A DNA stretch of 64,000 nucleotides. It comes from Rubrivivax sp. Lineage in GTDB: Bacteria; Pseudomonadota; Gammaproteobacteria; Burkholderiales; Burkholderiaceae_C. Below, piece by piece: positions 54,131 to 63,822 of this stretch. Numbering within the stretch: the first letter of the stretch is position 1; each line of letters begins with the position of its first letter. Position numbers and translations under genes: made by a program. Location of the stretch: NCBI GenBank assembly GCA_004210455.1, contig SEFA01000011.1:34433-98432 (forward strand), given 5' to 3'. Below the pieces are notes generated by a model. That model saw only the letters and a program-made list of their open reading frames with translations. It was not told the DNA's origin and did not search any database.

Positions 54131-54189
54131 GTCGCCATCAGCCAGCCCTAAGCGGCGAGGGCGGGGGGAGCGGTTAGCATCCACCCCCT

Positions 54190-55458
54190 ATGAATTGGCC
54201 CTATGAGTTGCAGATCGGCTGGCGGTACACGCGAGCCGGGCGTGGAGGGCGCCGCAACCGCTTCATCTCCTTCATCTCCGGCGTGTCGATGTTCGGCATC
54301 GCGCTGGGCGTCGCTGCGCTGATCATCGTCTTGTCGGTGATGAACGGCTTCCAGAAGGAGGTCCGCGAGCGCATGCTGTCCGTGATCGCGCACGTGGAGC
54401 TGCTGAGCGACACCGGCGAGGGACTGCCCGACTGGCGCGCCACCGCGGACCAGGCGAAGAAGAATCCCGAGGTGCTGGCCGCCGCGCCGTTCGTCTCGGG
54501 CCAGGCGCTGATCGCGCGGGGCTCGGACATGCGCGGCACGATCGTGCGGGGCATCGATCCTGCGCTGGAGCCGACGGTGACGCCCATCGCCGAGAAGCTC
54601 GCGAAGGACGGCCTGCTGGAGCGCCTGCAGCCGGGCCAATGGAACATCATCCTGGGCGTCGAGCTGGCGCGCCAACTGGGCGTCCAACGCGGCGACAAGA
54701 TCACGCTGGCCATCCCGTCGGGGCAGGTGACGCCGCTGGGCGTGCAGCCGACGCTGCGGCAGTTCACGCTGGCCGGCGTCTTCGAGGCCGGTCACTACGA
54801 GTACGACAGCGGTCTGGCGCTCATCCATGTGGGCGACGCCGCGAAGCTGTTCCGCACCGGCACGCCGAGCGGCGTGCAGCTGAAACTGCGCGACGTGCAG
54901 CAGGCCCGCCAGGTCGGCGCGCAGCTGCAGCGCGAGATGGTGCAGGCGGGGCAGGCGATCTACGTCCGCGACTGGACCCGCACCAACGCCAACTGGTACG
55001 ACGCGGTCCAGGTCGAGAAGCGCATGATGGGCATCATCCTGACCTTGATCGTCGCGGTCGCCGCGTTCAACCTCGTGTCGACGCTGGTGATGACCGTCAC
55101 CGACAAGCAGGCCGACATCGCGATCCTGCGCACGCTGGGCGCCAGCCCGCGCTCGATCATGGGCGTGTTCATGATCCAGGGCGCATTGGCCGGCGTGATC
55201 GGCACGCTGGGCGGACTCGGCCTGGGACTGGTCGTCGCGCACAACCTGGACGTGATCGTCCCTGCCATCGAGAAGCTGCTGCACACCACCTTCCTGCCCG
55301 CCAGCATCTACGTCATCAGCCACATGCCGAGCGATCCGCAGTGGTCCGACATCGTCCCGATCACGGTGACCTCGCTGATCCTGGCGTTCGTCGCCACGGT
55401 CTATCCGAGCTGGCGCGCCAGCCGCGTCCAGCCCGCGGAGGCGCTGCGTTATGAATGA
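54190..55458 (+). CDS. lolC: lipoprotein-releasing ABC transporter permease LolC/LolE
   Basis: A 422-residue FtsX/MacB-type permease. The N-terminal membrane helix follows the conserved opening [11 protein letters not shown] (YELFIGLRYTR type), then [34 protein letters not shown]; a large periplasmic domain of about 220 residues; and three more helices ([63 protein letters not shown]). With LolD and LolE it extracts outer-membrane-destined lipoproteins and gives them to LolA. Only one permease gene is here; a LolC/E homodimer (LolF type) may be formed, but this is inference. Overlaps lolD by 8 bases. Confidence 0.93.
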   Translation: MNWPYELQIGWRYTRAGRGGRRNRFISFISGVSMFGIALGVAALIIVLSVMNGFQKEVRERMLSVIAHVELLSDTGEGLPDWRATADQAKKNPEVLAAAPFVSGQALIARGSDMRGTIVRGIDPALEPTVTPIAEKLAKDGLLERLQPGQWNIILGVELARQLGVQRGDKITLAIPSGQVTPLGVQPTLRQFTLAGVFEAGHYEYDSGLALIHVGDAAKLFRTGTPSGVQLKLRDVQQARQVGAQLQREMVQAGQAIYVRDWTRTNANWYDAVQVEKRMMGIILTLIVAVAAFNLVSTLVMTVTDKQADIAILRTLGASPRSIMGVFMIQGALAGVIGTLGGLGLGLVVAHNLDVIVPAIEKLLHTTFLPASIYVISHMPSDPQWSDIVPITVTSLILAFVATVYPSWRASRVQPAEALRYE

Positions 55459-56185
55459 CGCCAACAACAAGGCCCTGTCGACGGGCGTCCGCATCCCCGC
55501 CGGTCAGGTGGTGCTGCAAGGCAGCGGCCTCGGCAAGCGTTTCGTCGAAGGCCCGCTGGACGTGCAGGTCTTCCACAACCTCGACGTCAGCGTGAAGGCC
55601 GGCGAAACGCTGGCGGTGCTCGGCGCCTCGGGCTCGGGCAAGAGCACGCTGCTGCACCTGCTCGGCGGCCTGGACAAGCCGTCCGCCGGACGCGTCGAGC
55701 TGATGGGGCGCGACCTTGGCGCACTCGGCGAGAAGGCCCGCGGCGACTGGCGCAACCAGCACCTCGGGTTCATCTACCAGTTCCACCATCTGCTGCCGGA
55801 GTTCAGCGCGCTGGACAACGTCGCGATGCCGCTGCGCATCCGCCGCATGCCGCAGGAGCAGGCGCGCGAGCAGGCCACCAGGATGCTGACGCGCGTGGGG
55901 CTCGGGCCCCGCGTGCTGCATCGTCCGGGCGAACTGTCCGGCGGCGAACGCCAGCGCGTCGCGATCGCGCGCGCGCTGGTCACCGGCCCCGCCTGCGTGC
56001 TGGCCGACGAGCCGACCGGCAACCTCGACCGCTCGACGGCCGCGACGGTCTTCGAGCTGATGCTGGAGATGGCGCGCGAGCTGGGGACCGCCTTCGTCAT
56101 GGTCACGCACGACCAGGACCTGGCGACACGCTGCGAGCATCAGCGACGGCTCGTCGGCGGCGCGCTGCAGCCGCTCGCGGCCTGA
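55451..56185 (+). CDS. lolD: lipoprotein-releasing ABC transporter ATPase LolD
   Basis: A 244-residue ABC ATPase. Walker A is [13 protein letters not shown]-loop [12 protein letters not shown] (a LolD hallmark), signature [15 protein letters not shown], Walker [13 protein letters not shown] and H-loop VMVTHDQ. It powers LolC/E for lipoprotein release. The start overlaps lolC by 8 bases, so the two are translated together. Confidence 0.95.
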   Translation: MNDANNKALSTGVRIPAGQVVLQGSGLGKRFVEGPLDVQVFHNLDVSVKAGETLAVLGASGSGKSTLLHLLGGLDKPSAGRVELMGRDLGALGEKARGDWRNQHLGFIYQFHHLLPEFSALDNVAMPLRIRRMPQEQAREQATRMLTRVGLGPRVLHRPGELSGGERQRVAIARALVTGPACVLADEPTGNLDRSTAATVFELMLEMARELGTAFVMVTHDQDLATRCEHQRRLVGGALQPLAA

Positions 56186-56264
56186 TCAGCCCTAGGCTGG
56201 GTTGCCCGATCGCGAGGCCCGCCGCCGGGATCCCGTCGGGCGCTCGTTTACGATGCGCTCCACC

Positions 56265-57155
56265 ATGACCGCCTCGAAGCCTTCCTCGGAATCCCCGTCC
56301 ACCCGCTTCATCCTGAAGCTCAGCTGTCCCGACCAGGCCGGCATCGTCCACGCCGTGACCGGCGTCCTGCTGGAGCAGGGCGCCAACATCCTGACCTCGG
56401 CCCAGCACGGCGACGCCGATCACCGCCGCTTCTTCATGCGCATCGAGTTCGAGTGCGCCGAAGCCCGTCCGGCGGCCGCGCTGCGTGAGGTGTTCGCGCC
56501 GCTGGCCGCGCGGCTGTCGATGGATTGGGAACTGGTCGACGCGCAGCGCAAGACGCGCGTGCTGCTGCTGGTGTCCAAGCTCGGGCACTGCCTGAACGAC
56601 CTGCTGTTCCGCGTGCAGACCGGCCATCTCGCGATCGAGATCCCCGCGATCGTGTCCAACCATCGCGACTTCTATCAACTGGCCGCGTCGCACGACATCC
56701 CGTTCCACCACCTGCCGCTGCTGCAGGCGAGCGACGAGCAGAAGCAGGCGCAAGAGCGCAAGCTCCGGGAGCTGATCGAAGAGCAGCAGATCGATCTCGT
56801 CGTGCTGGCGCGCTACATGCAGATCCTGTCGCCGGAACTGTGCCGCTTCCTGGAAGGGCGCGCGATCAACATCCATCACAGCTTCCTGCCCAGCTTCAAG
56901 GGCGCGCGCCCCTACCATCAGGCGCATGAGCGCGGCGTGAAGCTGATCGGCGCGACCGCGCATTACGTGACCTCGGATCTGGACGAGGGCCCGATCGTCG
57001 AGCAGGACGTCGCCCGCATCGACCATTCGATGACGCCGGATCAGCTCGTGGCGATCGGCCGCGACGTCGAATGCGTGACGCTCGCCCGCGCGATCCAGTG
57101 GCACGCCGAGCACCGCGTGCTGCTCAACGGCCATCGCACGGTGGTCTTCCGCTGA
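56265..57155 (+). CDS. purU: formyltetrahydrofolate deformylase
   Basis: A 296-residue enzyme that hydrolyses 10-formyl-THF to formate and THF, supplying formate for PurT and rebalancing folates. The N-terminal ACT-like domain is residues about 12-95 (RFILKLSCPDQAGIVHAVTGVLLEQGANIL); the hydrolase domain has LVSKLGHCLNDLL, AIVSNHRDF, VVLARYMQILSP, INIHHSFLPSFKGARPYHQA and GATAHYVTSDLDEGPIVEQ with the conserved His/Asp/Asn set. Start at MTASKPSS; an upstream ATG at 56253 is possible. It stands 79 bases after lolD. Confidence 0.95.
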   Translation: MTASKPSSESPSTRFILKLSCPDQAGIVHAVTGVLLEQGANILTSAQHGDADHRRFFMRIEFECAEARPAAALREVFAPLAARLSMDWELVDAQRKTRVLLLVSKLGHCLNDLLFRVQTGHLAIEIPAIVSNHRDFYQLAASHDIPFHHLPLLQASDEQKQAQERKLRELIEEQQIDLVVLARYMQILSPELCRFLEGRAINIHHSFLPSFKGARPYHQAHERGVKLIGATAHYVTSDLDEGPIVEQDVARIDHSMTPDQLVAIGRDVECVTLARAIQWHAEHRVLLNGHRTVVFR

Positions 57156-57194
57156 ACGGCGCGGGGGCCCGCTTCTTCATCTCCCGGTGTCGCC

Positions 57195-58028
57195 ATGTGG
57201 ACTGACACGCACTGCCACCTCGACGCCTCGGAGTTCGAGCCCGACCGTGACGCCGTCGTCGCGCGCGCCGTGGCGGCCGGCGTGTCGCAGGTCGTGATTC
57301 CGGCGGTCGTCGCGGGGAACTTCGAGCAGGTGAGGGCGCTCGCGCACGCCCATGGCTTCAGCTATGCGTTGGGCATCCATCCGCTGTACGTGATGCACGC
57401 CCGTGACGAGGACCTGTCGCGCCTCGACCGGATGCTCGCCGAGTGCCGGGACGACCCGCGCCTGATCGGCATCGGCGAAATCGGGCTGGACTTCTTCGTC
57501 AAGGACCTCGACGCCGCCACGCAGCAGCACTTCTATGGGGAGCAGCTCAAGCTCGCGAAGCGGCACGGGCTGCCGGTCATCCTCCATGTGCGCCGCAGCG
57601 CGGACCAGTTGCTGGGCGGGCTGCGTCGCGTCGGTCTGTCGACCGGTGGCATCGGCCACGCGTTCAACGGCAGCCGGCAGCAGGCCGAGGCCTTCATCGA
57701 CCTCGGCTTCAAGCTCGGTTTCGGCGGCACGCTCACGTTTGACCGTTCGCTGCAGATCCGCCGCCTCGCCGCGGAGCTGCCGGCCGAGGCGCTGGTGCTG
57801 GAAACGGACGCGCCGGACATTCCGCCGCACTGGCTGTACCGGACCGCCGAGGCGCGCGCCGCGGGCGCCACGTCGCGCAACGAACCGGGCGAGCTGCCGC
57901 GCATCGGCGAGGTGCTCGCCGGACTGCGCGGCTGGACCGTGCGGGAAACGGCCGCGATCACCAGCCGCAACGCTCGTGCCGCGTTGCCGCGGCTGGGCGC
58001 GTTGGATGCCGTGAACGCGCATGGCTGA
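57195..58028 (+). CDS. TatD-family metal-dependent hydrolase
   Basis: A 277-residue TIM-barrel hydrolase of the TatD/YjjV family. Metal ligands are H-x-H in TDTHCHLD, GIHPLYV, IGEIGLDFFVKDLD (Glu), VILHVRRSADQL (His), HAFNGSRQQAE (His) and LVLETDAPDIPPHW (Asp). Proteins of this family are 3'-5' or endonucleases; YjjV is the nearest match by length and the PHWLYRT stretch. It overlaps the deoxyinosine glycosylase gene by 8 bases. Confidence 0.92.
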   Translation: MWTDTHCHLDASEFEPDRDAVVARAVAAGVSQVVIPAVVAGNFEQVRALAHAHGFSYALGIHPLYVMHARDEDLSRLDRMLAECRDDPRLIGIGEIGLDFFVKDLDAATQQHFYGEQLKLAKRHGLPVILHVRRSADQLLGGLRRVGLSTGGIGHAFNGSRQQAEAFIDLGFKLGFGGTLTFDRSLQIRRLAAELPAEALVLETDAPDIPPHWLYRTAEARAAGATSRNEPGELPRIGEVLAGLRGWTVRETAAITSRNARAALPRLGALDAVNAHG

Positions 58029-58557
58029 TGCGCTCGATCCGACGGGAGCTTCGGAAGCCGCCCGCTGGCGGGGGCTCGCGCCCGTCCACGCACCGGACGC
58101 CGAATGGCTGCTGCTGGGCAGCTTCCCGGGCGTGGCCTCGCTGCGCGCGCAGCAGTACTACGGCCATCCGCGCAACCAGTTCTGGCGCCTGGTCGGCGAA
58201 GTCTTCGGCGTGGATCTGGTCGCGATGACATATCCCGAGCGCCTCGCCGCGCTGGGCGCGCAGCGCGTCGCCGTGTGGGACGTCATCACCGAGACCGAGC
58301 GCGAGGGCAGCCTCGACAGCGCGATCCGCCATCCCTTCGCCAGCGACCTGGGCCGGCTGCTCCAGCAGCTGCCAGCCCTGCGCACGATCGGTTTCAATGG
58401 CGGCACGGCGTTGCGCTTCGGGTTGAAGCAGCTGGGACCGCTTGCAGCCCGTTACCGCGTGCTGGGGCTGCCGAGCTCCAGTCCCGCCTACACGATGCCC
58501 TACGATGACAAGCTTCGCGCCTGGCGGGAGCTCGCCGGGCCCTTGAACGACAGATGA
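58021..58557 (+). CDS. DNA-deoxyinosine glycosylase (HDG family of the UDG superfamily)
   Basis: A 178-residue DNA-repair glycosylase that removes hypoxanthine arising from adenine deamination. It fits the HDG group: LLLGSFPGVASLRAQQYYGHPRNQFWRL is the base-binding motif in which GSFPG and YYGHPRNQFW are characteristic, AVWDVI follows, and LPSSSPAYTM is motif 2. It overlaps tatD by 8 bases, making a coupled nucleic-acid repair/processing pair, and the methyltransferase-like gene follows after 25 bases. Confidence 0.88.
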   Translation: MADALDPTGASEAARWRGLAPVHAPDAEWLLLGSFPGVASLRAQQYYGHPRNQFWRLVGEVFGVDLVAMTYPERLAALGAQRVAVWDVITETEREGSLDSAIRHPFASDLGRLLQQLPALRTIGFNGGTALRFGLKQLGPLAARYRVLGLPSSSPAYTMPYDDKLRAWRELAGPLNDR

Positions 58558-58582
58558 CGAGACCGGGCCCCGCGGACCCGGC

Positions 58583-59440
58583 ATGGGAACGACCGCCGTG
58601 AGCAAGCACCGGGACTCGAAGAACAACAAGAGCGGCAGAACGACCGAGTGGGTCGAGGCCACGCTGAGCGAATTCGACGGCGTGCGTTTCCTTCACCTCG
58701 ACTCGATCTGGGTCCAGGGCGCCATGCGGCTCAAGAAGCCCGAGAAGCTCGAGCTGGAGTATGTCCAGCGCATGATGGCCTGGCTGCTGTGGCGCGATGT
58801 CCGCGAGATGACGCAGGGGCAGTCGGTGCAGCTCGGCCTGGGCGCCGGGGCGTTGACCCGCTTCTGCCGCAAGCAGTTGAAGATGAAGACCACGGCGGTC
58901 GAGATCAATCCGACCGTCATCAGCGCCAACCGGCACTGGTTCCACCTGCCCGACGACGACGAACGGCTGCGCGTGCTCAACCAGGACGCTGGCGCCTGGG
59001 TCGCCGACGCGGGGAATTGGGGCACCGCGCAGGTCCTCAACGTCGACCTCTACGACCATGAGGCGGCGGCGCCTGTCCTCGATGACGAAGCCTTCTACGC
59101 CGACTGCCACCGGGTGCTTGCCGACGGCGGCTTGATGACCGTGAACCTGTTCGGTCGCAGTGCCAGCTTCACGCGCAGCGCCGCACGGATCGCCAAGGTG
59201 TTCGGTTCCGACCAGGTCTGGCACCTGACGCCGACCCGCGAGGGCAATACCATCGTCGTCGCCGGACGCGGCGTCGCGGTGCCGGAGCGCGAAGTGCTCG
59301 AGCAGCGCGCCGCCCACATCGAGGCCCGTCATGACCTGCCGGCCACGAAGTGGCTGAAACTGGTCCGGCCTCTGCCGATGAACGTGATCCACCAACTCCA
59401 GGCGGCTTTGGCCGGCCATTCCGACGATTCCGACGAGTGA
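58583..59440 (+). CDS. spermidine-synthase-like protein (SAM-dependent aminopropyl/methyltransferase fold)
   Basis: A 285-residue Rossmann-fold protein of the spermidine synthase/SpeE superfamily. Motifs: VQLGLGAGALTRFCRKQL (glycine-rich SAM or dcSAM loop), TTAVEINPTVISANRHWF (acidic residue binding the nucleoside), RVLNQDAGAWV, and VLNVDLYDHE (metal or amine site). Length matches SpeE (about 285), but the polyamine-binding acidic residues cannot be confirmed. A basic, disordered N-terminus (KHRDSKNNKSGR) precedes the fold. It lies 25 bases after the glycosylase gene and 2 before the GspE-type gene, so all are probably one transcript. Confidence 0.7.
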   Translation: MGTTAVSKHRDSKNNKSGRTTEWVEATLSEFDGVRFLHLDSIWVQGAMRLKKPEKLELEYVQRMMAWLLWRDVREMTQGQSVQLGLGAGALTRFCRKQLKMKTTAVEINPTVISANRHWFHLPDDDERLRVLNQDAGAWVADAGNWGTAQVLNVDLYDHEAAAPVLDDEAFYADCHRVLADGGLMTVNLFGRSASFTRSAARIAKVFGSDQVWHLTPTREGNTIVVAGRGVAVPEREVLEQRAAHIEARHDLPATKWLKLVRPLPMNVIHQLQAALAGHSDDSDE

Positions 59441-59442
59441 CC

Positions 59443-61269
59443 ATGAAACACAGCACGCCGACGACTCCCAAGGACAAGACCGGCGCTTCCGCGCCAGCCC
59501 CGGCGCCGACGGCCGCGGCCGGCACGCGCCTTGAATGGCGCCAGATGCTGCACTGGCTCGCCGAGGACGGTGTGATCGACCAGGAGCAGGTCCAGCGCAC
59601 CGAGGCCCGCTTCGGCGCCGGCCACAGTGCGCAGCATCCGCTGATCCGGCTCGGCTCGGCGGGACTCGTGCGCGTCGCCAGCGGCAGACCGCTGGACGCC
59701 GAGGCGCTGACCGAATGGCTCGCGGAACGATTGAAGCTGCCCTACGTCCGCATCGATCCGTTGAAGGTCGACGTGGGCCGCGTCGCCGACGTGATGTCCG
59801 CCAGCTATGCCGAGGCGCGCCGCTGCCTGCCGATCCAGGTCGGCCTGACCGATGTGACCATCGCTGTCGCCGAGCCGCAGGACGTCGGCTGGATCCCGCA
59901 GATCGAGTCGCACACCCGCAAGCGCGTGAAGATGGTCCTGGCCAACCCCCAGGAGATCGCGCGCTTCACGACCGAGTTCTTCACGCTGGCGCGCTCCGTG
60001 CGCGCCGCGACGAAGTCCGGCGAGTCCAACCAGCCCGCGAGCTTCGAACAACTGGTCGAGCTCGGCCGCAGCAGCCGCCAGCTCGACGCCAACGACCAGG
60101 GCGTGGTGCAGGTCGTGGACTGGCTCTGGCAGTACGCCTTCGACCAGCGCGCCAGCGACATCCATCTGGAGCCGCGCCGAGAGATGGGCGTGATCCGCTT
60201 CCGCATCGACGGCGTGCTGCACACCGTCTACCAGTTGCCGCCGACGGTGATGGGGGCGATGACCGCGCGCATCAAGCTGCTGGGGCGCATGGACGTGGTC
60301 GAGAAGCGCAGGCCGCTCGACGGCCGCATCAAGACGCGCAACCCGGCCGGCGAAGAGGTCGAAATGCGGCTGTCGACATTGCCGACCGCCTTCGGCGAAA
60401 AGATGGTGATGCGGATCTTCGACCCGGACACGGCGGTGAAGGACCTGTCGCAACTCGGCTTCTCGACGCATGACGCCGAGCGCTGGAACCGCCTCACCAC
60501 GCGGCCGCACGGCATCATCCTCGTGACCGGCCCGACCGGCAGCGGCAAGACCTCGACGCTCTACTCGACGCTCAAGCGCCTGGCGACCGAGGAGGTCAAC
60601 GTCTGCACCGTCGAGGACCCGATCGAGATGATCGAGCCCGCGTTCAACCAGTCCCAGGTGCAGTCGGCGATCGACTTCAACTTCGCCGAGGGCCTGCGCG
60701 CCCTGATGCGCCAGGACCCGGACATCATCATGGTCGGCGAGATCCGCGACCTCGAGACCGCCGAGATGGCGATCCAGGCCTCGCTGACCGGCCATCTGGT
60801 GTTCTCGACGCTGCACACCAACGACTCGGCCTCGGCGATCACACGGATGGTGGATCTGGGCGTGCCCAACTACCTGATCGACGCGACGGTGATCGGCGTG
60901 CTGGCCCAGCGGCTGGTGCGCACGCTGTGCCCGAATTGCAAGGAGCCCGATCCGGACGTCACGCGGGACTCGCTCAACGAGATGCTCAAGCCGTGGCGTC
61001 TGAACGGCGGCGTCAAGCCCTACCGGCCGGTGGGGTGCCTGGACTGCCGCAACACCGGCTTCCGGGGGCGCGCCGGGCTGTATGAACTGCTGCTGCTGAC
61101 CGACAGCGTTCGCAAGCATCTGCACCCCGTCACCGACATGACCGCGTTGCGCCGGCAGGCGGTGCAGGAGGGCCTGCGCCCACTGCGTCTGGGCGGGGCG
61201 ATGAAGGTCGCCGAAGGGCTCACGACGATGGACGAAGTGCTGCGCAGCACGCCGACCTGGGAGAACTGA
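59443..61269 (+). CDS. GspE/PilB-type secretion or pilus ATPase
   Basis: A 608-residue AAA-type hexameric ATPase of type II secretion and type IV pili. N-terminal 150 residues form a GspE/PilB N1-like domain; the catalytic domain has Walker A GPTGSGKTS (about 363-371), Asp box TVEDPIEMI, Walker B IIMVGEIRDLETAEM (about 427-441) and His box LVFSTLHTND. The C-terminal zinc ligands are CPNC (about 497) and CLDC (about 533), GFRGRAGLYELLL following. No gsp/pil genes are adjacent, so it is an isolated copy; whether it drives a pilus, a secretion system or something else is open. Confidence 0.85.
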   Translation: MKHSTPTTPKDKTGASAPAPAPTAAAGTRLEWRQMLHWLAEDGVIDQEQVQRTEARFGAGHSAQHPLIRLGSAGLVRVASGRPLDAEALTEWLAERLKLPYVRIDPLKVDVGRVADVMSASYAEARRCLPIQVGLTDVTIAVAEPQDVGWIPQIESHTRKRVKMVLANPQEIARFTTEFFTLARSVRAATKSGESNQPASFEQLVELGRSSRQLDANDQGVVQVVDWLWQYAFDQRASDIHLEPRREMGVIRFRIDGVLHTVYQLPPTVMGAMTARIKLLGRMDVVEKRRPLDGRIKTRNPAGEEVEMRLSTLPTAFGEKMVMRIFDPDTAVKDLSQLGFSTHDAERWNRLTTRPHGIILVTGPTGSGKTSTLYSTLKRLATEEVNVCTVEDPIEMIEPAFNQSQVQSAIDFNFAEGLRALMRQDPDIIMVGEIRDLETAEMAIQASLTGHLVFSTLHTNDSASAITRMVDLGVPNYLIDATVIGVLAQRLVRTLCPNCKEPDPDVTRDSLNEMLKPWRLNGGVKPYRPVGCLDCRNTGFRGRAGLYELLLLTDSVRKHLHPVTDMTALRRQAVQEGLRPLRLGGAMKVAEGLTTMDEVLRSTPTWEN

Positions 61270-61481
61270 GCGCCCGGACGGGCGTCCGCCTGCCGCCCCC
61301 AGGCTCGTGGGGGTGGGTAAGCCCGCGCAGACAAGCCGCGAAGCCCGTGCCCACCGGGCCTGTGAAGATCGCCATACGCCCCGTGCGATGCACGGCGTCT
61401 CCCCTTACGTGATAACCACAGACCCCGAGCGGGACCCGATTCCTAGAATCGCGGCCATTCAAGCCGATAGAGGTTCCCTCG

Positions 61482-61949
61482 ATGAAGATCAAGAGTCAAC
61501 GCGACTTCTGGTCAGGGCTGATGTTCGTGGTCGTTGGCGTCGCGTTCGCGTGCGGCTCGATCATCAACTACAGCTTTGGCACATCCGCCCGTCCCGGGCC
61601 TGGTTATTTCCCGTTCGGACTGGGCGTCCTGCTCGCCGTGCTCGGTGCGGTGGTGCTGTTCAAGGCACTGACCATCGAGTCGGAGGGGGGGCAGCCCGTC
61701 GGCGCCTTCGCCTGGAAGCCGCTGCTGATCGTCGTCGGCGCGATCATCCTGTTCGGCTTCGCCCTGCCGCGTCTGGGCATGATCATCACGCTGCCGCTGC
61801 TGATCACCGTCTCGTCGTTCGCCAGCGACGAGTTCCGCTGGCGCGATGCGCTGCTCAGCAGCGTCGTCCTGACCGCGGGCAGCTACGCGATCTTCATCTG
61901 GGGTCTGAATCTCGTGATCCCCATCTGGCCAACCTTCCTGGGCGGCTGA
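61482..61949 (+). CDS. tctB: tripartite tricarboxylate transporter small membrane protein TctB
   Basis: A 155-residue protein with four hydrophobic helices. It starts KIKSQRDFWSGLMFVVVGVAFACGS, with GPGYFPFGLGVLLAVLGAVVL and late IILFGFALPRLGMIITLPLLIT, the common TctB pattern. With TctA and a Bug-type TctC binding protein it imports tricarboxylates or other carboxylates. It is followed after 10 bases by tctA. No tctC gene is in the window; such proteins are often encoded elsewhere in this order. Confidence 0.9.
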   Translation: MKIKSQRDFWSGLMFVVVGVAFACGSIINYSFGTSARPGPGYFPFGLGVLLAVLGAVVLFKALTIESEGGQPVGAFAWKPLLIVVGAIILFGFALPRLGMIITLPLLITVSSFASDEFRWRDALLSSVVLTAGSYAIFIWGLNLVIPIWPTFLGG

Positions 61950-61959
61950 GGAGTCACGC

Positions 61960-63468
61960 ATGGATCTGATCAACAACCTGATGATGGGGTTCGGCACGGC
62001 GTTCACGCCGGAGAACCTCATGTACGCCTTCGGCGGCGCGGTGCTCGGCACCCTGATCGGCGTGCTGCCGGGTCTCGGGCCCGTCGCGACGATCGCGATG
62101 CTGCTGCCGTCGATCTACTCGCTGGACGCGACGCCGGCGCTGATCATGCTTGCCGGTATCTATTACGGCGCCCAGTACGGCGGCTCGACGACGGCCATCC
62201 TGATCAACGTGCCCGGCGAGTCCTCGTCGGTCGTGACCGCGATCGACGGCTACCAGATGGCCCGTCAAGGCCGCGCCGGCTCCGCGCTGGCGGCCGCGGG
62301 ACTGGGCTCGTTCTTCGCCGGTTGCGTCGGCACGGTCATCATCGCGGCCTTCGCGCCGCCGCTGACCGAACTGGCCTTCAAGTTCGGCCCTGCCGAGTAC
62401 TTCTCGCTGATGGTGCTGGGTCTGATCGGCGCGGTCGTGCTGGCCTCGGGCTCGCTCGTCAAGGCGATCTCGATGATCCTGCTGGGACTGCTGCTCGGTC
62501 AGGTCAACACGGACGTGATCTCCGGAACGCCCCGGTTCTCGTTCGATGTTCCCGAGCTGACCGACGGGATCAACTTTGTCGTGATCGCGATGGGCATCTT
62601 CGGCTTCGGCGAGATCATCGCGAACCTTGGCCAGCCGGCCGAGCATCGCGAGGTCTTCACCAAGGATGTGAAGGGCCTGTGGCCGACCAAGCAGGACTTC
62701 CACGACGCCTGGCCGGCGGTGCTGCGTGGCACGGCGCTGGGCTCGCTCTTGGGTGTGCTGCCGGGCGGCGGTGCGCTGCTGGCTTCGTTCGCGGCGTACA
62801 CGCTGGAGAAGAAGATCTCGAAGACGCCGGAGAAGTTCGGCAAGGGTGCCATCCAGGGCGTGGCCGGCCCCGAGTCGGCCAACAACGCCGGCGCGCAGAC
62901 GTCCTTCATCCCGATGCTGACGCTGGGCATCCCGCCCAACGCGGTGATGGCGCTGATGGTCGGCGCGATGACGATCAAGGGCATCCAGCCCGGCCCGCAG
63001 GTAATGACCAGCAACCCCGAACTGTTCTGGGGACTGATCGCGTCGATGTGGGTCGGCAACCTGATGCTGGTGATCCTGAACCTGCCGTTGATCGGCATCT
63101 GGATCAAACTGCTGACGGTGCCCTACCGTTTCCTGTTCCCGGCGATCGTCGTGTTCTGCTGCATCGGTACCTACACGCTGAACAACAACAACTTCGACGT
63201 GTTCATGACGGCGGCATTCGCGGTGGTGGGCTACATCTTCTACAAGCTGAGTTGCGAGGCTGCTCCGTTGCTGTTGGGCTTCATCCTCGGCCCGATGATG
63301 GAAGAGAACCTTCGCCGCGCGCTGCTGCTGTCCCGTGGCGACTGGAGCACCTTCCTGTCCCGGCCGCTGTCGGCAGGCCTGTTGATCGCCGCGGCGCTCA
63401 TGGTGGTGGTGGTGATGCTGCCGTCCATCAAGAACAAGCGCGAGGAAGCGTTCCAGGACGCGGACTAA
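61960..63468 (+). CDS. tctA: tripartite tricarboxylate transporter large permease TctA
   Basis: A 502-residue permease with about 12 helices and family motifs: MYAFGGAVLGTLIGVLPGLGPVATIAMLLP, YGAQYGGSTTAILINVPGESSSVVTAIDGY (TctA signature) and SLLGVLPGGGALLASFAAYTLEKK, GVAGPESANNAGAQTSFIPMLTLGIPPNAVMALMVGAM. It is the main transport unit of the TTT family, driven by sodium or proton gradient. Ligand is unknown because the binding protein is not here. A terminator follows. Confidence 0.94.
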   Translation: MDLINNLMMGFGTAFTPENLMYAFGGAVLGTLIGVLPGLGPVATIAMLLPSIYSLDATPALIMLAGIYYGAQYGGSTTAILINVPGESSSVVTAIDGYQMARQGRAGSALAAAGLGSFFAGCVGTVIIAAFAPPLTELAFKFGPAEYFSLMVLGLIGAVVLASGSLVKAISMILLGLLLGQVNTDVISGTPRFSFDVPELTDGINFVVIAMGIFGFGEIIANLGQPAEHREVFTKDVKGLWPTKQDFHDAWPAVLRGTALGSLLGVLPGGGALLASFAAYTLEKKISKTPEKFGKGAIQGVAGPESANNAGAQTSFIPMLTLGIPPNAVMALMVGAMTIKGIQPGPQVMTSNPELFWGLIASMWVGNLMLVILNLPLIGIWIKLLTVPYRFLFPAIVVFCCIGTYTLNNNNFDVFMTAAFAVVGYIFYKLSCEAAPLLLGFILGPMMEENLRRALLLSRGDWSTFLSRPLSAGLLIAAALMVVVVMLPSIKNKREEAFQDAD

Positions 63469-63496
63469 CCAGCCTTCTGGCTCCCCAGTCCATCGA

Positions 63497-63521
63497 AGAC
63501 CCGCCTCGGCGGGTCTTTTTT
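63497..63521 (+). terminator. Rho-independent terminator after tctA
   Basis: AGACCCGCC (63497-63505) and GGCGGGTCT (63508-63516) with a short TC loop and a T-rich tract, 28 bases after the tctA stop. Confidence 0.9.
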
Positions 63522-63720
63522 CTTTCTGAATCTCGGTGGGGGGCTCCAAAGAAACAAGGGCTTAGCCACGACCCGTGCGAGGTGCGGCCGACTGTCAACA
63601 ACTTTCCCTTGTAGTTCTTGCGAGCCGCTTCAAGAGCGTGCTACAGTCGCTGTCTTCGCTGCACAGACATCTGTCTTGCAGCGGTCTCCGAAGGAACTGT
63701 CGGGGATGTCGAATGACTGG

Positions 63721-63738
63721 CCGGGTTTTGCCCGGTTT
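63721..63738 (+). terminator. short hairpin plus T-run before the rRNA promoter
   Basis: CCGGG (63721-63725), TTTTG loop, CCCGG (63731-63735) and TTTT. It may insulate the rRNA operon from upstream transcription. The 63522-63720 stretch around it shows no gene. Confidence 0.55.
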
Positions 63739-63792
63739 TCATTTGGCGGCGAGATTCTCGCAGTCGACGATGAAAATAATTTCTCTGACTGC

Positions 63793-63822
63793 TTGACGGA
63801 TTCGAAAGAAATCGTTCATAAT
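63793..63822 (+). promoter_or_regulatory. rRNA operon promoter
   Basis: TTGACG (-35, 63793-63798) and CATAAT (-10, 63817-63822) with an 18-base spacer, preceded by an A/T-rich stretch (63770-63790) that could be an UP element. G/C-rich discriminator follows (CTCGC). The position upstream of a boxA leader fits an rrn P1 promoter. Confidence 0.65.
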
